The position numbers were made by a program, and so were the translations under genes. The notes beneath the pieces were generated by a model. That model did no database searches and was not told the origin of the DNA. It saw nothing but the letters and a program-made list of their open reading frames with translations. A stretch of DNA of 64,000 bases from Flavobacteriales bacterium (GTDB lineage: Bacteria; Bacteroidota; Bacteroidia; Flavobacteriales_E; Vicingaceae), in contig CAJPFH010000004.1 of assembly GCA_905339165.1 (NCBI GenBank), forward strand, positions 62,001-126,000, in the 5' to 3' direction. Shown piece by piece: positions 47,572 through 56,005 of the stretch (its first letter is position 1; the number at the start of each line of letters is the position of its first letter).

Positions 47572-48912
47572 ATGGCACAAATAGAACTAATAATGCCCAA
47601 AATGGGCGAGAGTGTAGCCGAAGCCACTATTATTAAATGGCTAAAAAACGAAGGCGATACCATTGAACAAGAAGAATCGGTGTTAGAGATAGCTACCGAT
47701 AAGGTAGATTCCGAAATTCCTGCACCCGATGCCGGAATACTAATAAAAAAACTTTATAATGAAGGCGATGTGGTAAAAGTAGGTCAGGCTATTGCTATTA
47801 TTGGCTCCGAAGGAACAACTCCCTCCGTAAAAAGCACTCCTACTACCGAAATTACCCCTGCAAATGATAAAACAGCCGATACAGAAACCTCAAAACCTCT
47901 TACCGAAAGTGCCCACAAAAGCATAATAGCCTCCTCTGCAACCGGAAGGTTTTATTCCCCGTTAGTACGTAGTATTGCGGCAAAAGAAGGTATAGATACA
48001 GCCGAACTAGATACGATAGAAGGCTCAGGAAAAGAAGGAAGGGTTACTAAACAAGATCTTTTAGCCTATTTGCCAAACCGTGGTACAAACACCATTAAAA
48101 CCAACACAACTCAAAGACAAGAGCAAACCGAAAAACCCACCACCACCTCTACCCAATATGTTCAAGGAGCAATTATCAAAAAGCCCGATATTAGCATAAA
48201 CCCTGGTGATGAAATTATAGAAATGGATCGTATGCGTAAGCTCATTGCAGAACACATGGTAATGAGCAAACATGTATCTCCGCACGTAACCTCTTTTATT
48301 GAAGTAGATGTTACCAATATGGTAATATGGAGAGAAAAAGTGAAAAATGCATTTCAAAAAAGAGAAAACGAAAAAATAACATTTACTCCACTCTTTATTG
48401 AAGCCATTGTAAAAGCCATTAAAGACCTTCCTCTAATCAATATATCGGTTGACGGAGATAAAATAATAAAACGCAAAAGAATCAATATAGGTATGGCAAC
48501 TGCCTTGCCTTCCGGAAATTTAATTGTGCCAGTGGTAAAAGATGCCGACCAAAAAAATTTAATAGGACTTACAAAAGCGGTAAACGACCTATCTGCCCGT
48601 GCCAGGAATAATAAACTGCAACCCGATGAAATTCAAGGAGGCACTTTTACCCTTACCAATGTTGGAACTTTTGGAAACGTAATGGGTACCCCCATAATCA
48701 ATCAGCCTCAGGTAGCTATCATGGCCACCGGAGCCATTCGCAAAAAACCAGCTGTAATTGAAACTCCTTTCGGAGACACCATTGGAATCAGACATATGAT
48801 GTTTCTCTCCATGTCTTACGACCACCGCGTAGTTGACGGTTCTTTAGGAGGTTCTTTTATTAAAAAAGTAGCAGACTATATGGAAGCCTTTGATATAAAC
48901 CGCGATTTTTAA
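47572..48912 (+). CDS. Dihydrolipoamide acyltransferase (E2) of a 2-oxo acid dehydrogenase complex
   Basis: 446 residues. Lipoyl domain 1-77 with lipoyl Lys44 (EIATDKVDSEI), a Thr/Lys-rich linker, the E3/E1 peripheral-subunit-binding domain (about 125-165; SPLVRSIAAKEGI, GKEGRVTKQDLLAYL), and a catalytic acyltransferase domain ending with SYDHRVVDGSLGG containing the HxxxDG motif. The substrate could be pyruvate, branched-chain 2-oxo acids or 2-oxoglutarate; the E1 and E3 genes are not here. It has its own likely promoter. Confidence 0.93.
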   Translation: MAQIELIMPKMGESVAEATIIKWLKNEGDTIEQEESVLEIATDKVDSEIPAPDAGILIKKLYNEGDVVKVGQAIAIIGSEGTTPSVKSTPTTEITPANDKTADTETSKPLTESAHKSIIASSATGRFYSPLVRSIAAKEGIDTAELDTIEGSGKEGRVTKQDLLAYLPNRGTNTIKTNTTQRQEQTEKPTTTSTQYVQGAIIKKPDISINPGDEIIEMDRMRKLIAEHMVMSKHVSPHVTSFIEVDVTNMVIWREKVKNAFQKRENEKITFTPLFIEAIVKAIKDLPLINISVDGDKIIKRKRINIGMATALPSGNLIVPVVKDADQKNLIGLTKAVNDLSARARNNKLQPDEIQGGTFTLTNVGTFGNVMGTPIINQPQVAIMATGAIRKKPAVIETPFGDTIGIRHMMFLSMSYDHRVVDGSLGGSFIKKVADYMEAFDINRDF

Positions 48913-48950
48913 TACTCTATTTCAATCGCACTACGGTTTTTGAATTTTTA

Positions 48951-48981
48951 TTGAATAAATTGTTGAAAACAAATATATTTG
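48951..48981 (+). promoter_or_regulatory. Bacteroidota-type promoter with a palindromic -7 element
   Basis: TTG (48951-48953), 20 bases, then TATATTTG (48974-48981), 55 bases before the ATG at 49037. The -7 region is a perfect 12-base palindrome (CAAATATATTTG, 48970-48981), giving the motif on both strands. Confidence 0.55.
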
Positions 48982-49036
48982 CATCTTTATTAACAGGGTG
49001 GTTATATTTACTTTAGCCACTTAATTTTAGCACGCA

Positions 49037-51307
49037 ATGAAAAAGTATTTTTTATTCACATCGCTTCTCTTCTTAAAATTCTCTCTTTTCTCTCAAGATA
49101 AATTCAGAGAGCGATTCTACGAAGCCAACACTATGATGGAAGAACGATACTACGAAGCAGCTCTCCCTATTTGGCTTAATCTTCTTGAACAACAACCCGA
49201 TAACAATAACCTAAATTATAAAGTAGGCGTGTGCTACATAAACACCGGAAACCAAAAAAGAAAAGCACTGCAATACCTCGAAAAAGCGATACAAAACACA
49301 ACCTCTAATTATGACATTTTCTCGCATACCGAGAAAAAAGCACCCGTTGAAACGCATTACTACTACGCACGTGCGCTACATCTAAATATGGAATTTGATA
49401 AAGCTATTGAACATTATAAAAATTTTAAAACCTACATAACCAAAAAACACTATTTATGGGATGAAACCGATATGGAAGTGAAACGAACCGAATATGCTAA
49501 AATAGCAGTAGCCAATCCGGTAAATCTGAAAGTACAAAATTTAGGTTCGAAAATCAATACCAAATATCCCGAATACTCTCCGGTAATTTCTATTGATGAA
49601 TCGGCTATTTACTTTACATCAAGAAGAGTACGCCCCGATAGTTCAAACGCAAATATTATAGACGAAGAAGATGGTATGCCTTTCGAAGATATTTATGTTT
49701 CTTACTTCGAAAAAGGCGAATGGCAGGAGCCCGAACTTCTCACTCTTAACAGCATGGGGCACGAAGCCACCCTTAACATTACCATAGACGGAAATACCCT
49801 GCTTATTTATAAAGACGATAACGGGAACGGAGAACTATACAAAAGTTTTTTTGACGGTGAAATGTGGAATACTCCAGAAAAGTTGAGTGCCAATGTAAAC
49901 TCCTCCTCTTACGAAACCCATGCTGCCCTATCGCCCGATAATAGCATTCTTTACTTTGTTAGCGACCGCAAAGGTGGATTTGGAGGGAAAGATATTTATA
50001 TGTGCAAAAAACTTCCAAACGGAGAATGGGCCTTGGCTCAAAACTTAGGGCCCAACATCAATACTCTTTACGATGAAGATGGTATTTTTCTGCATCCCGA
50101 TGGAAAAACTCTCTATTTCAGCTCGCGCGGACATACCAGTATTGGTGGGTACGATATATTCTACTCGGAATTACAAGAAGATGGCTCATGGAGCACTCCT
50201 GCCAATATGGGCTACCCTGTAAACTCTACCGATGATGACATTTTTTTTGTTACCTCTGTTGACGGGAGAAGAGCTTATTATTCTTCCTTTCAAGATGGAG
50301 GATACGGAGAAAAGGATATTTACATGATTACATTAATGGATGCCCCCGAAAAAGCTCTTACACTGCTAACCGGTATTATTACAGTTATAGGTATGGATAA
50401 ACTACCCGAAGACGCACTTATAACCATTACAAACAACGAAACAGGAGAACTTGTTGGAAAATACAAACCCAGAGCCAGAGACGGCCGTTTTTCTATTATT
50501 TTACAACCCGGTAATGAATACCACATAAAGTACGAAGCAGCAGGTTTTAGCGAAGATGAGGATCTTTACATTCCTCCCGCATCAGCCTACCAGGAAATTG
50601 ATAAAGCCATTGGTTTAAAACCCGTTGTTTTTGGAAGTTTGCCAAATAAAGATAAAGATACGGGAAAAGATATTGCCTCTAAAGATAAGGATGCAGGAAA
50701 AGATGTTGCATCTAAAGATAAAGACACCTCTAAAGACAAGGATGCAGGAAAAGATGTTGCATCTAAAGATAAAGACACCTCCAAAGACAAGGATACAGGA
50801 AAAGATGTTGCATCTAAAGATAAAGACAGCTCTAAAGATAAGAATACAGGAAAAGACTTAGCCAAAGACAAAGACGTTGCTGTGAAAGACCAAAATGCAG
50901 GTAAGAACGCCACAGACAATAAAGAAGTAGATAAGTCTAAAGTGATTTTTCAAAAGTACTTTGGCTACAATGTAAAGGATATAAATAAAACCGATCAACT
51001 GTATGCCGATTTCATAAACAAGCTGACACAAGTTATTGAAAAGGAAGGTTCCGTTAAAATCAATATCGAATCCAGTGCTTCGAAAGTACCCACTAAAACA
51101 TTTGTAACCAACGAAAATTTAGCCGAAAAAAGAGCCTTGGAAGCGAAACTACTCCTCTTTATTAGTCTTAAAGAAAAAGGCTTAAAAAGCGATCAGGTTA
51201 TCATAAATAATATTGTTCATTTAGTACAAGGCCCTGAATACACCAACGATGCCGGAAATCAAAAGAAATATCAAAAATTTCAGTACGTTAAACTTACCTT
51301 AGAATAA
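49037..51307 (+). CDS. TPR/PD40 envelope protein with KDKD-repeat linker and OmpA-like tail
   Basis: 756 residues: signal peptide (MKKYFLFTSLLFLKFSLFSQ), TPR helices (about 25-150), PD40 propeller (about 165-430; DNSILYFVSDRKGGFGGKDIY), a carboxypeptidase-regulatory-like domain (about 440-530), a charged linker of Lys/Asp repeats (residues 538-630; units of KDKDTSKDKDAGKDVAS) and a C-terminal OmpA-like domain (about 640-756; NLAEKRALEAKLLL). The D of the usual DAP-binding site is missing (SSASK). Probably outer-membrane-associated or periplasmic. It is a paralogue of the next two genes and ends 4 bases before the TTG start of the next. Function unknown. Confidence 0.82.
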   Translation: MKKYFLFTSLLFLKFSLFSQDKFRERFYEANTMMEERYYEAALPIWLNLLEQQPDNNNLNYKVGVCYINTGNQKRKALQYLEKAIQNTTSNYDIFSHTEKKAPVETHYYYARALHLNMEFDKAIEHYKNFKTYITKKHYLWDETDMEVKRTEYAKIAVANPVNLKVQNLGSKINTKYPEYSPVISIDESAIYFTSRRVRPDSSNANIIDEEDGMPFEDIYVSYFEKGEWQEPELLTLNSMGHEATLNITIDGNTLLIYKDDNGNGELYKSFFDGEMWNTPEKLSANVNSSSYETHAALSPDNSILYFVSDRKGGFGGKDIYMCKKLPNGEWALAQNLGPNINTLYDEDGIFLHPDGKTLYFSSRGHTSIGGYDIFYSELQEDGSWSTPANMGYPVNSTDDDIFFVTSVDGRRAYYSSFQDGGYGEKDIYMITLMDAPEKALTLLTGIITVIGMDKLPEDALITITNNETGELVGKYKPRARDGRFSIILQPGNEYHIKYEAAGFSEDEDLYIPPASAYQEIDKAIGLKPVVFGSLPNKDKDTGKDIASKDKDAGKDVASKDKDTSKDKDAGKDVASKDKDTSKDKDTGKDVASKDKDSSKDKNTGKDLAKDKDVAVKDQNAGKNATDNKEVDKSKVIFQKYFGYNVKDINKTDQLYADFINKLTQVIEKEGSVKINIESSASKVPTKTFVTNENLAEKRALEAKLLLFISLKEKGLKSDQVIINNIVHLVQGPEYTNDAGNQKKYQKFQYVKLTLE
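50648..50920 (+). repeat. In-frame tandem repeat encoding KDKD(T/S)-rich linker (51-bp unit)
   Basis: Near-identical units of 51 bases (17 codons), with shorter 33-base first units, encode KDKDTSKDKDAGKDVAS. Two full-length copies are nearly identical and flanking copies diverge. The frame is kept throughout. It joins the regulatory-like domain to the OmpA-like domain. Confidence 0.85.
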
Positions 51308-51311
51308 CTTT

Positions 51312-53564
51312 TTGCTACAGCCCTTTACAATAAATATTTTTCTAAAAGACAAACGAGCATTAATAATGCTCGTTTGTCTTTTAACCCAATTTAATGTTGC
51401 AATCGCCCAACAAGAAAAAAAAATACTTCACAAGGCACAAAAATCATCCTATTACGGGGATTTCGAATTATCCAAAAAATACTATTCGGAATTACTCTCT
51501 TTTCAACCCGAAAATGCACAATACTTGCTTCAAACAGGAGTCGTTTACTGGGAATCGGATGTAAATAAAGACAGCTCTCTATATTTTTTGGAAAAAGCCT
51601 TAAAGTATTCTCAAAAAGACACTCAACCCGAACTTTTTTTATATCTGGCAAAGGTTCAACACTATTGTGAGAAATTTGATGAAGCCATTCAATCTGCAAA
51701 ACATTTTGAAACATTCATAAATCTAAATACCAACGATGGCAGGGAATTAGTATTGCAAATAAATCAACTTGTAAATTATGTAGAAAATGCGAAACAACTT
51801 TTAACCCTTTCTTCACTCAAACCCTTTTTGCTGAACAAAGAAATTAACAGCCTCTTTCACGACTATGCACCCGTGTATTTAAAAACCGATTCTGTCATTG
51901 TATTCACCTCCAGAAGACCTGCAAATAGTAAGAGGAAAGCTCCTGATGGACTTTTATATGAAAACATTTTAATAGCCAAAAAAAATACAAATACATGGAA
52001 TTTAATAACTTCTCCAAACGAAATAAAAAAATACTTACCCACTAATCTCAATACAAAAAAACACAGCTCAGCCTTAACTTATTTCAACCATAAAAAAACA
52101 TTTTATTTTTACAAAAAAGACCGAATATGGCTCTCTGAATTTGAAAATAATGAGTGGGGAAAACCCGTAAAACTGGCAAAAAACATTAATTCAAGTAAAT
52201 TTAATGTACCTAGTATTTGTTTCAGTGCCGATGGAAATACATTGTTCTTTGTGGCTAACAGAAAAAACGGAATAGGTGGTAAAGATATCTATACTTCTGC
52301 CAAAAGTACAGAAGGAAAATGGAGTGAACCTGTTTTACTCAATAATAACATCAACAGCCCACTAGACGAAGAATCCCCGTTTCTATCTGAAAATGGCAAA
52401 TGGCTCTATTTTTCATCTAAAGGGCACCATTCCATTGGAGGCTACGATATTTTTGTTGCTAAATTTGAAAACAACCAATGGCAGAAAGCTGAAAATTTGG
52501 GTAAACCCTTTAACTCGCCTGCCGATGATATTTACTTTTCAATAAATGAAAAGGAGCAAACAGGCTTCTTTTCTTCAAATCGAAAAGGAGGGTACGGAGG
52601 CATGGACAATTATGCCTTTGGTAAAGAATGTGAACATATAAATCAACTTCTTATATCGGGCATTGTTTTACCTAAAACTACTAATCCTCCTGCTATTTCA
52701 GCAGAACTGCATAACGATAACAATCTGTTTATCCAAAAAATAAACATCGACTCTACCGGCCGATTTTCTTTTCCGGTATACACCGAAAAAAAGTATACCC
52801 TAACTATTGCTACGGATAAAACCCAACACACCCAACTTGTAGTTATACCCAAACCATGTAATATATTCAACCCCTACCTTGAATTAGAAATTAATTATTC
52901 TCCTGTAAACGATAGTACTACAGAAGAAAACATTTCTTCGAGAATAGCATTAATTGATTTAAATTCCTTTACAGTACAAGAACAAGACAGTTTGCAGCTA
53001 AAGAATATTGCACAAACCAAATTCTCGGATTTCCCATTAATTGTTACCAAAACTCAATTTCACACTGAACTAAAAAACCATTTTATTTTAAATTTAATAG
53101 ATGCAGCAAACGCAAACCATCAAATAAGCAAAACCAAATCGTCTCAACTTTTAACTAACAAACCCAGCAAAACAGAAAACCACACCATTCCTTCGCAAAT
53201 AGAATTTATCCATTATTTCAGCTATAACGAAAAAAATTTAGAACAAACCCAAAAAGAGTACACGCTGTTTATTGAAAAAGTACTAAAACACATTGAAACA
53301 TATGGAAATATTAGTATTTCTATTGAAGCAAGTGCGTCAACAGTTCCAACCAAAACATTCATCAGTAACCATAACCTAGCCGAAAAAAGAGCCCTGGAAG
53401 CGAAACTCTTATTGTTTGAAACCCTTAAACAAAAAGGTATAAACAGCAGTGCTATAAAAATTAAAAGGATAACCCCTCTACTGCAAGGCCCAAGCTACGC
53501 CAATGATGCCGAAAACACAACAAAGTATAGAAATTTTCAATATGTTCGTCTAAAAATTGAGTAG
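51312..53564 (+). CDS. TPR/PD40 envelope protein with OmpA-like tail
   Basis: 750 residues if TTG at 51312 is used; the first ATG is at 51366 (732 residues). The TTG start gives a signal peptide with positive charges (KDKR) before the hydrophobic part ALIMLVCLLTQFNVAIA, so it is preferred. Then TPR-like helices, PD40 propeller (about 165-430; DGNTLFFVANRKNGIGGKDIYTS), a small beta domain and a C-terminal OmpA-like domain (about 630-750; NLAEKRALEAKLLL) with SAS in place of the DAP-binding Asp region. Its start region is overlapped by the terminator-like hairpin at 51343-51383. Paralogue of 49037; function unknown. Confidence 0.78.
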   Translation: MLQPFTINIFLKDKRALIMLVCLLTQFNVAIAQQEKKILHKAQKSSYYGDFELSKKYYSELLSFQPENAQYLLQTGVVYWESDVNKDSSLYFLEKALKYSQKDTQPELFLYLAKVQHYCEKFDEAIQSAKHFETFINLNTNDGRELVLQINQLVNYVENAKQLLTLSSLKPFLLNKEINSLFHDYAPVYLKTDSVIVFTSRRPANSKRKAPDGLLYENILIAKKNTNTWNLITSPNEIKKYLPTNLNTKKHSSALTYFNHKKTFYFYKKDRIWLSEFENNEWGKPVKLAKNINSSKFNVPSICFSADGNTLFFVANRKNGIGGKDIYTSAKSTEGKWSEPVLLNNNINSPLDEESPFLSENGKWLYFSSKGHHSIGGYDIFVAKFENNQWQKAENLGKPFNSPADDIYFSINEKEQTGFFSSNRKGGYGGMDNYAFGKECEHINQLLISGIVLPKTTNPPAISAELHNDNNLFIQKINIDSTGRFSFPVYTEKKYTLTIATDKTQHTQLVVIPKPCNIFNPYLELEINYSPVNDSTTEENISSRIALIDLNSFTVQEQDSLQLKNIAQTKFSDFPLIVTKTQFHTELKNHFILNLIDAANANHQISKTKSSQLLTNKPSKTENHTIPSQIEFIHYFSYNEKNLEQTQKEYTLFIEKVLKHIETYGNISISIEASASTVPTKTFISNHNLAEKRALEAKLLLFETLKQKGINSSAIKIKRITPLLQGPSYANDAENTTKYRNFQYVRLKIE
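51343..51383 (+). terminator. Perfect 18-bp hairpin, terminator-like, inside the next gene's signal-peptide codons
   Basis: Arms 51343-51360 and 51366-51383 (TAAAAGACAAACGAGCAT and its exact reverse complement) around a 5-base loop TAATA, with a U-rich 3' side (TGTCTTTTA). It lies 35 bases after the stop of the gene ending at 51307 and includes the ATG at 51366. It has the shape of Bacteroidota intrinsic terminators. Confidence 0.75.
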
Positions 53565-53639
53565 CAATTAGTTAGAAATTTTCTCTTTGTATTTTTAGCT
53601 CCATTTTACAAATAGTGAATCTAAATGCCGCAGATTTCT

Positions 53640-53647
53640 TACATTTG
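53640..53647 (+). promoter_or_regulatory. Candidate -7 element before the gene at 53702
   Basis: TACATTTG fits TAnnTTTG and lies 54 bases before the ATG in the 137-base gap. No TTG at 19 bases. The leader has two mutually exclusive short stems: TTGGTA (53653-53658) with TACCAA (53672-53677), and GGTACT (53655-53660) with AGTACC (53682-53687). Confidence 0.38.
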
Positions 53648-53701
53648 GAAGTTTGGTACTCGATTTGATTATACCAAGAACAGTACCTTCGAATTGACGA
53701 A

Positions 53702-55231
53702 ATGAAAAAACTTGCCTACATATTACTTTTTACTGTGCCTCTTTTTTCTATTGCACAAAAGTACGACCCCGAAAGTGCAAAAGAACATTTTAAACACAAC
53801 AACTTTAGTGCAGCTCTTACCGATTATATGAAATGCATAAAATTTGAGCCCGAAAACCCCGACTTTCATTTCAAAGCAGGGTACTGCGTTTTGCATTTAG
53901 CCGTTGACAAAAAACAGGCTCTCCCCTTTTTAGAAAAAGCCGTCTCCTTACCTAAGGTAGACCCTGAAGCACTTTACTATATGGGGTTAGCATATCATAT
54001 CAATCACGAATTCGATAAGGCCGCTGAATTTTACCTCAAATACAAAGCCTTAAACAAAGGAGAAAATCAAAAACAAGCAGAAAGGCAACTGATGATGCTG
54101 GAAAACGCCCGAAAATTAACAGCAGCTCCGGTAGATGTTAGTTTTCAAAATTTAGGTGCCACCATAAATTCCACCTTCCCCGACTACTACCCTTACATTA
54201 CCCCCAACGAATCATATATTATTTTTACATCACGCAGAAAAGGAAAAGGCAGCAAAGAATTTGATGGTTATTATCCTTCCGATATTTACGAATCGAAAGT
54301 TACAAACGGAGAATTTGAAAGTGCTAAATTACTAGGCACCATTAATGGCCCCTTCGATGAGCAAGCCGTGGGTCTCTCTTACGATGCCAATACCTTATTT
54401 CTTTATATTGACAATATTGAAGAGTATGGAGATATTTTCGAATCGAACAAAAAAAATAACAAATACAGCAAACCCCTCAAAATGGGTGAAAATGTAAACT
54501 CGAAAGACTTCGAAAGTTCTGCCTCTATTTCGGCCGAAGGAAACACCTTGTTCTTTTCAAGCAACCGCAAAGGCGGACAAGGGGGAAAAGACATTTGGAT
54601 GACACGTAAATTACCTACCGGAGAGTGGGCTCTGCCACAAAATTTAGGCCCCAATATCAACACCGAATATGATGAAGATTTTCCAAATCTTTTTTACGAT
54701 GGAAAAACTCTTTATTACTCATCAAACGGAAGAAACAGCATTGGAGGATACGATTTATTCAAAAGCGTATGGGATTCCGAAAACAACGAATGGTCTTTTC
54801 CGGAAAATATTGGTTACCCTATTAATACCTGCGATGATAACATGGTTATTGCTTTTACCGATGACCAACGCCATGCCTACGTTTCTATGTGGCGAGAAGA
54901 TACGCAAGGCGATTTAGACATTTACCGCGTTACCTTTAACGAATTAGACGAAAAACAAACCGTTTTTAAATCTAAACTCATCAATGCAACCTCTAAAGAA
55001 TTTATAAAAAATGCATTCATTACCGTTACCGATAATCGTACCATGAAAGAGGTAGGGCAATATATACCCAACCAAAAAAACGGATCGTTTGTAATGATTC
55101 TTAAGCCGGGAAGCTACCAGATAAATATAGATGCACCCGGATATTCCACTATTAAAAAAGATATTCTCATTAAAGGAAGGAGCGATTTTGAAGAAATGAT
55201 TAACGAAGATTTTGAACTCACCAAACAATGA
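53702..55231 (+). CDS. TPR/PD40 envelope protein without OmpA tail
   Basis: 509 residues: signal peptide (MKKLAYILLFTVPLFSIAQ), TPR helices (about 22-145), PD40 propeller (about 150-420; AEGNTLFFSSNRKGGQGGKDIW), and a C-terminal carboxypeptidase-regulatory-like beta domain (about 425-509). It lacks the OmpA-like domain seen in the two preceding genes and resembles the protein at 24664. Likely periplasmic. Its stop overlaps the exonuclease ATG (ATGA at 55228-55231), so the unrelated exonuclease is translationally coupled to it. Confidence 0.8.
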   Translation: MKKLAYILLFTVPLFSIAQKYDPESAKEHFKHNNFSAALTDYMKCIKFEPENPDFHFKAGYCVLHLAVDKKQALPFLEKAVSLPKVDPEALYYMGLAYHINHEFDKAAEFYLKYKALNKGENQKQAERQLMMLENARKLTAAPVDVSFQNLGATINSTFPDYYPYITPNESYIIFTSRRKGKGSKEFDGYYPSDIYESKVTNGEFESAKLLGTINGPFDEQAVGLSYDANTLFLYIDNIEEYGDIFESNKKNNKYSKPLKMGENVNSKDFESSASISAEGNTLFFSSNRKGGQGGKDIWMTRKLPTGEWALPQNLGPNINTEYDEDFPNLFYDGKTLYYSSNGRNSIGGYDLFKSVWDSENNEWSFPENIGYPINTCDDNMVIAFTDDQRHAYVSMWREDTQGDLDIYRVTFNELDEKQTVFKSKLINATSKEFIKNAFITVTDNRTMKEVGQYIPNQKNGSFVMILKPGSYQINIDAPGYSTIKKDILIKGRSDFEEMINEDFELTKQ

Positions 55232-56004
55232 AACTAAACCTAAATAAACCCATCTGTTTTTTCGATTTAGAAACTACAGGTGTTAATATTGGAACAGATC
55301 GGATAGTAGAAATTTCTATACTTAAAATAAATCCCAACCAAACCGAAGAAACATACACCCGAAGAATAAACCCCGAAATTCCCATACCCCATACCGCATC
55401 TATGGTTCATGGAATATATAACGATGATGTAAAAAATGAACCCACCTTTCAGCAATTAGCAAAAGAAATTTCAACCTTTATCGGAAATGCCGATTTAGCC
55501 GGATTCAACTCCAACAAATTTGATATACCCCTATTGGTTGAAGAAATGCTAAGAGTAGGAATTGATTTCGATTTAACCAACCGAAAGCTCATTGATATTC
55601 AAAATATTTTTCATAAAATGGAACAACGCAACTTAGCTGCGGCCTACAAATTTTATTGTGAAAAAGATTTGATAAACGCCCACAGTGCCGAAGCCGATAT
55701 TAAAGCCACGTACGAAATTTTACAGGCACAACTAGAACGGTACAACGAACTAAAAAACGATATTTCTTTTCTTCACGATTTTTGCGAAAGAAGTAAAAAT
55801 GTGGATTTAGCCGGAAGAATTATTTACAACGATTCGCAACAAGAAATTTTTAACTTCGGCAAACACAAAGGAAAATTAGTAGAAGAAGTGCTAAAAAAAG
55901 AACCCTCTTATTACAATTGGATGATGGACGGAGATTTTCCCCTTTACACCAAAAAAGTGCTAACTACTATTCGTTTACGATCATTAAATTCTAAAAGCAA
56001 CTGA
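55228..56004 (+). CDS. DEDD-family 3'-5' exonuclease (DnaQ-like)
   Basis: 258 residues. Exonuclease motifs: ExoI FDLETTGVNIGTDRIVEI, ExoII GFNSNKFDIPLL, ExoIII with HSAEADIKATYE; together DEDDh catalytic residues are visible. The C-terminal about 50 residues (NFGKHKGKLVEEVL, YYNWMMDGDFP) form the small module often found on such Bacteroidota exonucleases. Probably acts on DNA 3' ends in the cytoplasm. It overlaps the preceding envelope gene by ATGA; the FAH gene starts 1 base after its stop. Confidence 0.88.
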   Translation: MKLNLNKPICFFDLETTGVNIGTDRIVEISILKINPNQTEETYTRRINPEIPIPHTASMVHGIYNDDVKNEPTFQQLAKEISTFIGNADLAGFNSNKFDIPLLVEEMLRVGIDFDLTNRKLIDIQNIFHKMEQRNLAAAYKFYCEKDLINAHSAEADIKATYEILQAQLERYNELKNDISFLHDFCERSKNVDLAGRIIYNDSQQEIFNFGKHKGKLVEEVLKKEPSYYNWMMDGDFPLYTKKVLTTIRLRSLNSKSN

Positions 56005-56005
56005 T

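Noticed and set aside
50625-50861. Plus-strand reading frame of 78 residues in another frame across the KDKD repeat
   Set aside because: It follows from the 51-base periodicity and absence of stops in the repeat; the composition is not protein-like.
50587-50919. Long minus-strand reading frame (110 residues, Ser/Leu repeats) opposite the KDKD repeat
   Set aside because: It only mirrors the in-frame repeat of the plus-strand gene, which has complete domains on both sides; no start signal and no known family.
50648-50920. CRISPR-like array
   Set aside because: Units are in direct contact without unique spacers, are in frame with a gene, and there are no cas genes.
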